A stretch of 64,000 nucleotides of DNA from CAWGHZ01 sp963822575 (GTDB lineage Bacteria; Pseudomonadota; Alphaproteobacteria; MPNO01; DASWLB01), in NCBI GenBank assembly GCA_963822575.1, contig CAWGHZ010000007.1:1426001-1490000 (forward strand), written 5' to 3'. Position 1 is the first letter of the stretch. Every line of letters begins with the position of its first letter. The position numbers and the translations under genes are program-made. Of this stretch, positions 47,810 through 56,615 are shown piece after piece. Below the pieces are notes generated by a model, which saw only the letters and a list, made by a program, of their open reading frames with translations, was not told where the DNA came from and searched no databases.

Positions 47810-49600
47810 TTACGCGCTCTTCGCCTTCGAGCCCTTCGCGATCTCGGCGCGGCGGGCGCGCGTGGCGGCCTCGTCGACGGCGAAGGTGGCGGGATCGACC
47901 ACGACGCCATAGAGCTTGCGCGCGGCCTCGGCCGAGACATAGCCCTGGCGCACGTCCTCGGCGACACGCGCGGCCGGGCGCTCGCCGGGCGGACCGAACC
48001 CCCCACCGCCGCCCGAGCGCATGACGAACCCGTCCTCGGTGCGCAGATGGGTCCACAGCGCCTTGGCGTTGGGCAGATCGTCCGTCTTCCCGGCGCCGCG
48101 CAGGATCTGCACCTCGTTGCCGGCCCCTTCCAGCCCGCCCGAGAGCCCCCAGGGCTTGCAGTGCTTGCGTTCGATCTGGGTCGCGAAGTTCATGTCGGTG
48201 CGCGCGCGCACGCGGTACTCGACGCCCAGCCCGCCGCGGTGCTTGCCGGCGCCGCCCGAATCCGGCACCAGCGCGTGGCGCTCGAAGCGGATCGGATACT
48301 TGGTCTCGACCATCTCGACCGGCGAATTGTGCGTGTCGCCGTCATTCATGCAGACGGTCGCCGAGACGCCGTCCTCGTTGCGCTTGGCGCCCCAGCCGCC
48401 GCCCTCAGGGCCGAGCCCGGCGATGAACAGCGAGCGCGTCCTGGCGTCGATGCCGTTCAGCTGGCACACGCAGAGGTCGGCGTGGTGGCCGGCGATCACC
48501 TGGTTCGGGATCGCGGGCTCCAGCGCCCGGAACACCGTATCGATGATGGTCATCGGAAAGGTCATCCACCAGCGCATGGGCGCCGGGCGCACCGCGCTGA
48601 CGATCCGCCCCGGCGGGCAGACGACCTCCAGCGAGCGGAACGAGCCGTCGTTGATCGGATAGTCGGTCGGCGAGGTGACGCACTTGTACGCCACCTGCGA
48701 GCAGCCGAACGAGGTGGTCTTGCCCGAGTTGAAGAAGCCGCGCACCTGCGGCGACACGTCGGAGAGGTCGATGGTCATGCGGTCGCCCGCGACCTTCACC
48801 TTCACCTTGATCGGGATGCGCTTGCCGATGTCGAGCCCGTCGTCGTCCATGAAGGATTCGGCGACGTATTCGCCGTCGGGGATCGCCAGCGTCCGCTCGC
48901 GCGCGATGCGCTCCGAGCGGTCCATGATGTCCTCAATGGCGGCCAGCACCTCGTCCTTGCCGTAGCGGCGGACGAGCTCGAGGAAGCGCCGCTCGCCGGT
49001 GCGCACCGCGGTCAGCTCGGCGCGCAGATCGCCCATCGCGCGCTCGGGGATGCGGCAGTTCATGCGGATGATGTCGACCAGGTCCTGGTTCATCTTGCCG
49101 CGCGACTGCAGCTTCAGGATCGGGATCTGCAGCCCCTCGGAGAAGATGTCCGTGGTCATGCCGCCGAGCACACCGCCGACGTCGAGCCAGTGCGCCATGC
49201 AGCACGCCCAGCCGACCAGCGTCTCCTCGTGGAAGATGGGCAGCGACAGCGTCACGTGGTTCAGGTGCGAGCCGGTGGTGTAGGCGTCGTTGGTGACCAG
49301 GATGTCGCCCGGGTGGATGTTGTCGAACCCGAAATGGGCGATCTTCGCCTTGATCGTCTCGGCCATGCCGCGGATGAAGGTGGGCAGGCCGATGCCGATC
49401 GAGACGGTCCTTCCGTCCGGCGTGAACAGGCCGGTGGTGAAGTCCAGCGCCTCGTAGATGATGGTGTTGTAGGCCGTGCGCATCAGGTTGGTCTTCATCT
49501 CGCCGGTGACGGCGATGACCCCGTTGCGCACGATCTCGGTGACGACGGGGTCGGCGCGATGGCGCGCGGCTCCGGCAGGTTGGGATGTCAGTTGAGCCAT
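47810..49600 (-). CDS. hyuB: hydantoinase B/oxoprolinase family protein
   Basis: HyuB subunit of 596 aa, close paralogue of the lone copy at 27832 (for example ADPVVTEIVRNGVIAVTGEM, DILVTNDAYTTGSHLNHVTL, GGWGAKRNEDGVSAT, SGGGGGFGPPGERP). The ATG at 49600 starts just before the conserved region; upstream in-frame codons are repetitive intergenic sequence. HyuA lies 265 bp upstream on the same strand, separated by a large inverted repeat. Together they should form an ATP-dependent hydantoinase/oxoprolinase or acetophenone/acetone carboxylase-like enzyme. Confidence 0.9.
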   Translation of the reverse strand: MAQLTSQPAGAARHRADPVVTEIVRNGVIAVTGEMKTNLMRTAYNTIIYEALDFTTGLFTPDGRTVSIGIGLPTFIRGMAETIKAKIAHFGFDNIHPGDILVTNDAYTTGSHLNHVTLSLPIFHEETLVGWACCMAHWLDVGGVLGGMTTDIFSEGLQIPILKLQSRGKMNQDLVDIIRMNCRIPERAMGDLRAELTAVRTGERRFLELVRRYGKDEVLAAIEDIMDRSERIARERTLAIPDGEYVAESFMDDDGLDIGKRIPIKVKVKVAGDRMTIDLSDVSPQVRGFFNSGKTTSFGCSQVAYKCVTSPTDYPINDGSFRSLEVVCPPGRIVSAVRPAPMRWWMTFPMTIIDTVFRALEPAIPNQVIAGHHADLCVCQLNGIDARTRSLFIAGLGPEGGGWGAKRNEDGVSATVCMNDGDTHNSPVEMVETKYPIRFERHALVPDSGGAGKHRGGLGVEYRVRARTDMNFATQIERKHCKPWGLSGGLEGAGNEVQILRGAGKTDDLPNAKALWTHLRTEDGFVMRSGGGGGFGPPGERPAARVAEDVRQGYVSAEAARKLYGVVVDPATFAVDEAATRARRAEIAKGSKAKSA

Positions 49601-49653
49601 GTTCCTTACTTGGTGTTGCGGCGCCGGCGGCTGAAGGACCCCCCACCCCAACA

Positions 49654-49723
49654 CTTGGCGCCGCCGGACATGCCACTGGCATGTCCGGCCCCGGCGCCCA
49701 GTGGACGCCGGGCAGGCGCCAAG
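49654..49723. repeat. nested inverted repeat in the hyuA-hyuB gap
   Basis: The outer arms are CTTGGCGCC and GGCGCCAAG. The core is a perfect 25-bp palindrome at 49664-49688 (CCGGACATGCCA around a central C). Pyrimidine-rich and purine-rich blocks flank it on either side (49636-49650 and about 49806-49850). This unit lies inside what should be one operon and resembles a REP or miniature element insertion. No ORF is present. Confidence 0.55.
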
Positions 49724-49865
49724 CCCTCGAGGGGGGAGAGGGCGTGGCGGGACCGCCGATGCGCATATGTCAGGCGCGATTTCGACGGCTGGAACACGAA
49801 TCGCACCAGCGTCCCCTCCCCCCTTGAGGAGGAGGGACAGGGAGAGGGGTCGACGCGAAGCGCCG

Positions 49866-51953
49866 TCACTTCCGCCCTCCGACGGCGATGACGAGGTTGC
49901 CGAACCTGTCGACCTCGAGCATGTCGGTGGGCATGACGACCGTGGTTGAGGCGTGCTCCTCCACCAGTGCCGGGCCGGGGATGCGGTTGCCGGCGAGGAG
50001 TGCCGCGCGCGCATAGGTCGGCGTGTCGTGGAACCCGTCGTCGAAGAACACCTTGCGGTTGCCGGTGAAGGCGGATTTCTCGGGCGCGGCCTTGCCGGCC
50101 GCGACCTCCTCCTGCGGCGGCTTGACCATCACGCCGGTCACGGTGGTGCGCAGGCTCACGATCTCCGCCATCTCGTCCGGCGCGCAGGTGCCGTAGCGCA
50201 GCTCGTGCATCTCGTCGAAATGCTTCTTGATGGCGCCGCGGTCGGCCTTCTCGAACACCGCCATCGGCAGATCGACGGTCACCGCGTGCTCCTGGCCGAC
50301 ATAGCGCATGTCGGCGGCGCGCTTGATGGTGATCTCGCTCGGCGTCACCGAGGTGGATTCGATGGCGCGCCGCCCCTCGTCCTCCAGCTCGCGGTAGATC
50401 GCCTCGACCTCGTCGAACTTGGCCTCGGCAAGGCGGGTGAACCAGGTGCGCACGAAGTCGTAGCGCAGATCGGAGAACAGCATGCCGAAGGCCGAGAACA
50501 CGCCCGGCGCGCGCGGCACGATCACCTTGCGGATGCCGATCTCGCGCGCCACGGCCGAGGCGTGCAGCGGACCGGCCCCGCCATAGGCGACGAGCGCGAA
50601 GTCGCCGGCGTCGAGCCCGCGCTCGGTGGTCACGCCCTTCACCGCGTAGGACATGGCGGTGGTGGCGATCCGCAAAATGCCGTCGGCGGCCTTGGTCACG
50701 TCCATGCCCAAGGGATCCGCCACCCGCGCCTTCATCGCCGCCTCGGCCGCCTTGACGTCGAGCGTCATCTCGCCGCCGAGGAACCGGTCGGCGCCGAGCC
50801 GCCCGAGGACCAGGTTCGCGTCGGTCACGGTCGGCTCGGTGCCGCCATTGCCGTAGCAGGCCGGGCCGGGCACCGCGCCGGCCGATTGCGGCCCGACATG
50901 CAGCGCGCCTTCCTGGTCGACGCGGGCGATGGAGCCGCCGCCGGCCGAGACCTCGAAAATGTCCATCATCGCGATCTGGACGGGCAGCGCCCGCTCGTAC
51001 CCGCCCAAGAGCGCCTGGCCGGTGGTCAGCGCCTCGCCCTTGTAGATCACGCCCGCCTTCGCCGTGGTGCCGCCCATGTCGAAGGCGATGGCGTTCTGCA
51101 TGCCGAGCGCGTGGCACAAAGCCTGCGTGCCGATGACGCCCGCGGCCGGGCCGGATTCCAGCATGCGGACGCAGTAGGTCTGGGCCTGGTCGGCCTCGTA
51201 AAGCCCGCCGGTCGACTGCACCACCAGGAACGAGCCCTTGAAGCCCGACTTGCGGATATGGTCGTCGATGCCGCGCAAATAGTTGCGCACCTTCGGCCCG
51301 ACATAGGCGTTGGCGACCACGGTCGAGGTGCGCTCGAACTCCCGGTACTCCTGCGACAGCTCGTGCGACGCCGAGACGAACAGGTTCGGGTACTTCTCCT
51401 CGAGGAGCTTCTTCGCCCGAATCTCGTGGTCGGGGTTGCGGTAGCAGTGCAGGAACAGGATGGCCACCGCCTCCATGCCGAGCCCGGCGATCTTCTCGCC
51501 GAGCGCCGCGACCTCGCCGTCGTCCATCGGCGTCAGCACCTCGCCGTCGGCGAGCACCCGCTCCTTCACCTCGAAGCGCAGGGCGCGCTCGACCAGCGGC
51601 TCGTGCTTCTTGAAGAACAGATTGTAGGAGTCCGGCCGGTTGATGCGGCCGATCTCGTAGACGTCGCGGAACCCCTCGGTGGTGATCAGCGCGGTCCTGG
51701 CGCCGGTGCGCTCCAGGATGGTGTTGATGGCGATGGTCGAGCCGTGCAGGAAGATGCCGGCGTCGGCGTAGCTCGCGCCCGCCTTGTCCACGCCGGCGCT
51801 GATGCCCTCGACCAGGCTCTCGGGCGTCGACAGCGCCTTGCCGAACAGCAGCCGCCCGGTGGCGTCGTCGAACGCGGCCACGTCTGTGAAGGTGCCGCCG
51901 ATATCGGCGGCCAGCCGCACGCGCGAGCGTGCCGGGGTCTTGTCGTCTGGCAT
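49866..51953 (-). CDS. hyuA: hydantoinase A/oxoprolinase family protein
   Basis: HyuA subunit of 695 aa with the actin-like ATPase fold: RLAADIGGTFTDVAAFD at the N-terminus, the GSTIAINTILERTGAR loop, DMGGTTAKAG, and the C-terminal ERGLDAGDFALVAYGGAGPLH. It provides the ATP-using half of the HyuAB enzyme. It is followed by the inverted-repeat gap and hyuB, and diverges from the VOC gene at 52121. Confidence 0.92.
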   Translation of the reverse strand: MPDDKTPARSRVRLAADIGGTFTDVAAFDDATGRLLFGKALSTPESLVEGISAGVDKAGASYADAGIFLHGSTIAINTILERTGARTALITTEGFRDVYEIGRINRPDSYNLFFKKHEPLVERALRFEVKERVLADGEVLTPMDDGEVAALGEKIAGLGMEAVAILFLHCYRNPDHEIRAKKLLEEKYPNLFVSASHELSQEYREFERTSTVVANAYVGPKVRNYLRGIDDHIRKSGFKGSFLVVQSTGGLYEADQAQTYCVRMLESGPAAGVIGTQALCHALGMQNAIAFDMGGTTAKAGVIYKGEALTTGQALLGGYERALPVQIAMMDIFEVSAGGGSIARVDQEGALHVGPQSAGAVPGPACYGNGGTEPTVTDANLVLGRLGADRFLGGEMTLDVKAAEAAMKARVADPLGMDVTKAADGILRIATTAMSYAVKGVTTERGLDAGDFALVAYGGAGPLHASAVAREIGIRKVIVPRAPGVFSAFGMLFSDLRYDFVRTWFTRLAEAKFDEVEAIYRELEDEGRRAIESTSVTPSEITIKRAADMRYVGQEHAVTVDLPMAVFEKADRGAIKKHFDEMHELRYGTCAPDEMAEIVSLRTTVTGVMVKPPQEEVAAGKAAPEKSAFTGNRKVFFDDGFHDTPTYARAALLAGNRIPGPALVEEHASTTVVMPTDMLEVDRFGNLVIAVGGRK

Positions 51954-52120
51954 GAGGGCTCCGTGAGAACTGGGCTAATCGGGAGGCGACAGAATACGCA
52001 AAGCGTTCCAAACTGCAATGGACTGCGATGGGGTCCTGGGCCGGTCTGACACCGGCCCCGCGGGCTGGAATCCTACGGGTCCAGGCGATAGACTTGGGCC
52101 AGATCAACCATGGGTGACGC

Positions 52121-52984
52121 ATGATCCGCATCGAAGACATGCAATATCTGCGGCTCGGCACCGACGACCTCGACGCGGCGGTGAAGTTCACCACCGAGAC
52201 GGTGGGGCTCCAGCTCGTCCGGCGCGACGCGACCCGCGCCTACGTGCGCGGCGACGACCGCGACCACGACATCTGCTACTTCGCGGGCGATCCCGCCGAC
52301 CACACGGTCGGCATGAAGATCGCGACGCAGGACGAGCTCGAGGCCGCCGCCGCCGAGCTCGCCCGCAACGGCCTCGACGTGCATCGCGGCACGAAGGACG
52401 AGTGCGCCGACCGCCACGTCGCGGATTTCATCCGCTTCCGCGACCTGTCGGGCAACAAGATCGAGCTCTGCTTCCGCCCCGACATTTCGACGCGCCGCTA
52501 CTTCCCGGCGCGCGACGCGGGCATCCTGGAGTTCAGCCATATCGGGCTCAAGACCTCGAACGCGCCGCGCGACGAGGAATTCTGGGGCACCCTGTTCAAC
52601 TTCAAGGCGAACGACTGGATCGGCGCGGCCGGTCTCATCAGCTTCGACGCCGTGCACCACCGCTTCGCGCTGTTCCCCGCCGACGAGCCGGGCGTGCAGC
52701 ACATCAACTTCCAGGTCGCCTCGCTCGACGACGTGATGCGCTCCTACTACTTCCTCACGGAGCGCCAGGTGAAGATCGTCTTCGGGCCGGGCCGCCACCT
52801 CGCCTCCACCGCCTGCTTCCTCTATTTCGAGGGGCCGCATGGGCAGGTCTACGAATATAGCTGGGGCGTCCGGAACGTGGACGAGACCTGGCGGCCGCGC
52901 CAGATCCCGTTCGAGGACGGCGGGTTCTGCATGTGGGGCGCGAAGCCGCAGATCGCCGAGTTCATGAGCGAGGAGGACGCATGA
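52121..52984 (+). CDS. VOC-family protein, type I extradiol dioxygenase-like
   Basis: Protein of 287 aa with two VOC domains. The C-terminal one keeps the 2-His-1-Glu iron triad of extradiol ring-cleaving dioxygenases: EFSHIGLK (His140), VQHINFQVAS (His194) and VYEYSWG (Glu245). Length and layout match BphC-type enzymes. It opens a cluster of catabolic genes and overlaps an almost parallel second copy by 4 bp (ATGA). The substrate is presumably a catechol-like or heteroaromatic diol; this is inference. Confidence 0.8.
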   Translation: MIRIEDMQYLRLGTDDLDAAVKFTTETVGLQLVRRDATRAYVRGDDRDHDICYFAGDPADHTVGMKIATQDELEAAAAELARNGLDVHRGTKDECADRHVADFIRFRDLSGNKIELCFRPDISTRRYFPARDAGILEFSHIGLKTSNAPRDEEFWGTLFNFKANDWIGAAGLISFDAVHHRFALFPADEPGVQHINFQVASLDDVMRSYYFLTERQVKIVFGPGRHLASTACFLYFEGPHGQVYEYSWGVRNVDETWRPRQIPFEDGGFCMWGAKPQIAEFMSEEDA

Positions 52985-53832
52985 TCCGCGTCGCCGACAT
53001 GCAGTACGTGCGCCTCGGCACGAAGGACGTGGACGCGGCGGCGAAGTTCCTGACCGAGACGATCGGGCTGCAGCTCGTCCGGCGCGAGGACGGGCGCGCC
53101 TATCTGCGCGGCGACGACCGCGACCACGATATCTGCTATTTCCCGGGCGAGCCGGGCGACCACACGGTGGGGCTCAAGATCGAGACCCGCGCCGAGCTCG
53201 ACGCCGCCGCGAAGACGCTGGAGCGCGCGGGCGTCGTGGTCGAGCGCGGCTCGAAGGCCGAGTGCGAGGAGCGCCGGGTCATGGACATGATCCGGTTCCG
53301 CGACCCCTCGCGGAACCGGATCGAGCTAGTGCTGCGTCCGTTCATCTCGACGCGGCGCTACTTCCCCTCGCGCGATGCCGGCATCACCGAGTTCAGCCAT
53401 ATCGGCCTCAAGACCGCGGACGCGCCGCGCGACGAGGAATTCTGGTCGACGCTGTTCAACTTCCGCGCCAACGACTGGATCGGGCTCGCCGGGCTCCTCT
53501 CGTTCGACAAGGTGCACCACCGCTTCGCCTTGTTCCCGGCGCCCGAGCCCGGCGTGCAGCACATCAACTTCCAGGTCGCCTCGATCGACGACATCATGCG
53601 CTCCTACTACTTCCTGACGGAGCGCCAGGTGCGCATCGTGTTCGGGCCGGGCCGCCACGTCACCTCGGGCGCCTACTTCCTCTATTTCGAGGGGCCGGAC
53701 GGGGTGGTGTACGAATATTCGTCGGGCGTGCGCATGGTCGACGAGACGTGGCGGCCGCGCCAGCTCCCCTTCTGCGACGAGGCGTTCTGCGCCTGGGGCT
53801 CGCGCCCCGACATCCCCGAGTTCCAGAGCTGA
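52981..53832 (+). CDS. VOC-family protein, type I extradiol dioxygenase-like, paralogue
   Basis: Protein of 283 aa, homologous along its whole length to the preceding gene, a tandem duplication (MIRVADMQYVRLGTKDVDAA compared with MIRIEDMQYLRLGTDDLDAA). His140, His194 and Glu245 are again in place. Different residues in the N-terminal domain suggest altered specificity or a heteromeric partner. The next gene, the aldolase-like one, overlaps its stop by 1 bp (TGATG). Confidence 0.8.
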   Translation: MIRVADMQYVRLGTKDVDAAAKFLTETIGLQLVRREDGRAYLRGDDRDHDICYFPGEPGDHTVGLKIETRAELDAAAKTLERAGVVVERGSKAECEERRVMDMIRFRDPSRNRIELVLRPFISTRRYFPSRDAGITEFSHIGLKTADAPRDEEFWSTLFNFRANDWIGLAGLLSFDKVHHRFALFPAPEPGVQHINFQVASIDDIMRSYYFLTERQVRIVFGPGRHVTSGAYFLYFEGPDGVVYEYSSGVRMVDETWRPRQLPFCDEAFCAWGSRPDIPEFQS

Positions 53833-54536
53833 TGGCCGAGATCGTCTTCGGCAAAATCGGCGAGCCGATCGACGTCACCCAGCGCCGGGTGCGCATGGCG
53901 GCCCGCGCGCTCGGGCGCAACAATCTCGGACACGCCTTCGGCCACGTCTCGGCGCGGCTCGACGACAAATCGTTCCTGGTCTGCGCGCCGCGCCCGATGG
54001 GGCTGATCGCTGTGGGCGAGCCGGGCACCGTCGTCCCCATCGAGGGGCCGCTGCCCCAGGGCGTGCTGGGCGAGGTGCGCTGCCACCAGCAGATCTACAG
54101 GCGCCGGCCAGACGCGAACGGCATCTGCCGCACCTTCCTCAAGAACGTCATGACGCTTTCGACGCTCCGCATCACGCCGCGCCCGCGCGATGGGTTCGGC
54201 AGCTACTTCGCGCCGCGCCCGCCTTTGTGGGACGACCCGACGCTGCTCCGCAACGACGAGGCGGCCGCCCGGCTCGCCGAGCAGCTCGGCGACGCGCGCG
54301 CCATCGTGATGCGCGGCAATGGCTGCGTGCTGGTCGGCGCGACGGTCGAGGAGGCGCTCTGCATGGCCTTCTTCCTCGAGGAGGCGGCGCGCACCGAGCG
54401 CGAGGTGCTGGCGATCGACCGCCCCGAGGAAGAAGCCATCATGTCGGACCTGCAGGCGGCGGCGCGGGGCGTGACCACGGGCAACATCCTCGAACGTCTG
54501 TGGGAATACCTCACCGCCGGCGACCCGGAGGCCTAG
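53832..54536 (+). CDS. class II aldolase/adducin-like protein lacking metal-site histidines
   Basis: Protein of 234 aa with the class II aldolase fold (GHAFGHVSARLDDKSFLV, EVRCHQQIYRRRPDANG, VMRGNGCVLVGATVEEA). The zinc ligands of classical enzymes are replaced: the HTH pair is CRTF here (residues 99-102), and the RGHG histidine is Asn163. Glu81 remains. The protein therefore probably works without the usual zinc chemistry, or uses another reaction. It is translationally coupled to the VOC pair. Confidence 0.78.
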   Translation: MAEIVFGKIGEPIDVTQRRVRMAARALGRNNLGHAFGHVSARLDDKSFLVCAPRPMGLIAVGEPGTVVPIEGPLPQGVLGEVRCHQQIYRRRPDANGICRTFLKNVMTLSTLRITPRPRDGFGSYFAPRPPLWDDPTLLRNDEAAARLAEQLGDARAIVMRGNGCVLVGATVEEALCMAFFLEEAARTEREVLAIDRPEEEAIMSDLQAAARGVTTGNILERLWEYLTAGDPEA

Positions 54537-54560
54537 CCACTGCGCAATACTCTTTCCGTT

Positions 54561-54663
54561 CGTCCTGAGTAGCGCCGAAGGCGCGTATCGAAGGGGGAAG
54601 CCTCGAGATCGTGCCGCACCCGCCCTTCGATACGCCTCACTGCGCGAGGCTACTCAGGGCGAC
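54561..54663. repeat. dispersed palindromic repeat (CGTCCTGAG type)
   Basis: Imperfect inverted repeat: left CGTCCTGAGTAGCG and CGTATCGAAGGG, right CCCTTCGATACG and CTACTCAGGGCGAC. The type is common in alphaproteobacterial intergenic regions. It separates the aldolase-like gene from the FAH-family gene. Confidence 0.65.
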
Positions 54664-54702
54664 CGGCATGGTAGAAACAAGTTCAGAACCCAGGGGGACC
54701 AC

Positions 54703-55569
54703 ATGCATCTCGCCACCATCTCGCGCAACCGCCAGCCCGTCGTCGTCGCGCGCCGCGAGGACGGCACGCTGATCGACCTTTCCGTCGCCGACCGTTCGCT
54801 GCCGCGCGACATGATCGGCCTCCTTGCCGGCGGGCAGTCGGCCCTCCGCAAGGCCGCCGCCGCCGTTAGGAAGGCGCCGACGCGCGCGGTGGTGAAGGGC
54901 CCGGTGCGCTACCTCCCGCCGATCCCGAACCCGCCCAAGATCCTCTGCGTCGGGCTCAACTATGTCGACCACGCGGCGGAGAGCCCCTACGAGATGCCGA
55001 AGGCGCCGACCATGTTCCTGCGCGTCGGCACGACCTTGGTCGCCCACAAGCAGCCCTTGATCCGCCCCAAGGTCTCCGCCCAGTTCGACTATGAGGGCGA
55101 GATGGTGGTGGTGATCGGCAAGCGCGCCCGCCACCTGAAGAAGTCGAACGCGCTCTCGGTCGTCGCCGGCTACTCGGTCTTCAACGAGGGCTCGATCCGC
55201 GACTGGCAGTTCCGCTCGCCGCAATGGACCATGGGCAAGAACTTCGACGGCACCGGCGGGTTCGGGCCCGACATCGTGACCGCCGACGAGCTGCCCAAGG
55301 GCGCCAAGGGGCTGCGCCTCCAGACCCGCCTGAACGGCAAGGTGCTGCAGGACGCGAACACCAAGGATATGGCGTTCGACGTGGTGGCGCTGCTGGTCGA
55401 GATCAGCGCCGGCATCACCTTGGAGCCCGGCGACATCATCGTCTCCGGCACGCCGTCGGGCGTCGGGTTCGCGCGCAAGCCGCCGGTGTGGATGAAGCCC
55501 GGCGACGTGTGCGAGGTCGAGATCGAGAAGATCGGCGTGCTCTCGAACCCGATCAAGGCGGAGAAGTAG
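54703..55569 (+). CDS. fumarylacetoacetate hydrolase (FAH) family protein
   Basis: Protein of 288 aa; the C-terminal FAH domain (about residues 75-285) has LCVGLNYVDHAAES, the acidic metal-site motif FDYEGEMVVVIGK, GYSVFNEGSIRDWQ, GPDIVTADEL and SGTPSGVGFARKP. Family members include acylpyruvases, HpcE-type decarboxylases and 4-oxalocrotonate decarboxylases. That suits a later step after ring cleavage by the VOC proteins. GGGGGACC precedes the ATG. Confidence 0.88.
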   Translation: MHLATISRNRQPVVVARREDGTLIDLSVADRSLPRDMIGLLAGGQSALRKAAAAVRKAPTRAVVKGPVRYLPPIPNPPKILCVGLNYVDHAAESPYEMPKAPTMFLRVGTTLVAHKQPLIRPKVSAQFDYEGEMVVVIGKRARHLKKSNALSVVAGYSVFNEGSIRDWQFRSPQWTMGKNFDGTGGFGPDIVTADELPKGAKGLRLQTRLNGKVLQDANTKDMAFDVVALLVEISAGITLEPGDIIVSGTPSGVGFARKPPVWMKPGDVCEVEIEKIGVLSNPIKAEK

Positions 55570-55575
55570 CCGCTC

Positions 55576-56580
55576 ATGAAGGCGATAGTCTACCGGGAGT
55601 TCGGCGCGCCCGAGGTGCTGCATTACGAGGACGTGCCGGACCCGGTGGCCGGGCCGGGCGAACTGGTGATCCGCGTCCATGCGGTCTCCGTCAACCGCGT
55701 GCTCGACGTCTCCGCCCGGCGCGGGACCGAGCCGCAGCGCGGGATCAAGCTTCCCCATGTCGGCGGCGTCGACCCGGTGGGCGTGGTGATCGCGGTCGGC
55801 GAGGGCGTGACCGACCGCAAGCCGGGCGACCACGTCGCCGTGTTCCAGGGGCTGAGCCGCGAGCCGCCGCTGATGTTCGGCATCCATTGCTGGGGCGGCG
55901 ACGCCGAATACACCAAGGCGCCGGCGCGCATCACCTGCAAGGTGCCGCCCGAGGTGTCGTTCGCCGACGCCTGCGTCATCGCGCGCCACGCGCCGGTGGC
56001 ATGGAACCTTCTGGTCCATATGGGGAAGCTCCAGAAGGGCGAATGGGTGCTGGTGATGGGCGCCGCAGGCAATCTCGGCTCGCTCGGCATCCAGCTCGCC
56101 AAGGAGCTGGGCGCGCGGGTGATCTGCTGCGCGGGCTCGGACGAAAGGGTGAAGATCGGGATGGAACTCGGCGCCGACCACGGCGTCAACTACCGCACCC
56201 ACGACCTCAAGGAGGAATGCCTGAGGATCACCGACGGGCACGGGCTCGACATCGTCTACGACAACATCGCCAACCCAGAGCCCACATCCAAAGCGATTGA
56301 CGCGCTCGGCTATGACGGCAGGCTGGTCACCGCCGGCGCGCATGGCGGGCCGATCGTGCCGGTCGACTTCTTCCACCTCTACGACCGGCGCATCGCCATC
56401 ATGGGCAGCCCGCGCAGCCGCAACCTCGACGCCCTCCCCGCGCTGGAGGCCGCCGCCAAGGGCAGGCTCCGCGTGCTGATCGACCGGATCATGCCGCTCG
56501 CCCAGGCGGTCGAGGCCCATCGCCTCGTCGAGTCCGACCCCGGCATCGGCAAGGTCATCCTCGACCCGACCCTGGGGTGA
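55576..56580 (+). CDS. medium-chain dehydrogenase/quinone oxidoreductase family protein
   Basis: MDR-superfamily protein of 334 aa: N-terminal GroES-like domain (VAGPGELVIRVHAVSVNRVL), then the Rossmann domain with VMGAAGNLGSLGIQLAKELGA. Zinc-coordinating residues of alcohol dehydrogenases are not clearly conserved, so it is more like a quinone oxidoreductase or enoyl reductase. It lies 6 bp after the FAH gene, so they are co-transcribed. Confidence 0.85.
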   Translation: MKAIVYREFGAPEVLHYEDVPDPVAGPGELVIRVHAVSVNRVLDVSARRGTEPQRGIKLPHVGGVDPVGVVIAVGEGVTDRKPGDHVAVFQGLSREPPLMFGIHCWGGDAEYTKAPARITCKVPPEVSFADACVIARHAPVAWNLLVHMGKLQKGEWVLVMGAAGNLGSLGIQLAKELGARVICCAGSDERVKIGMELGADHGVNYRTHDLKEECLRITDGHGLDIVYDNIANPEPTSKAIDALGYDGRLVTAGAHGGPIVPVDFFHLYDRRIAIMGSPRSRNLDALPALEAAAKGRLRVLIDRIMPLAQAVEAHRLVESDPGIGKVILDPTLG

Positions 56581-56615
56581 GGGGCGCGGGGCGCTGCCGG
56601 GGCACCATCCCCGCC

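Noticed and set aside
49601..50014. Upstream extension of HyuB2 to a 734-aa protein
   Set aside because: The extra residues come from the inverted repeat and from antisense of hyuA; HyuB similarity begins just after the ATG at 49600.
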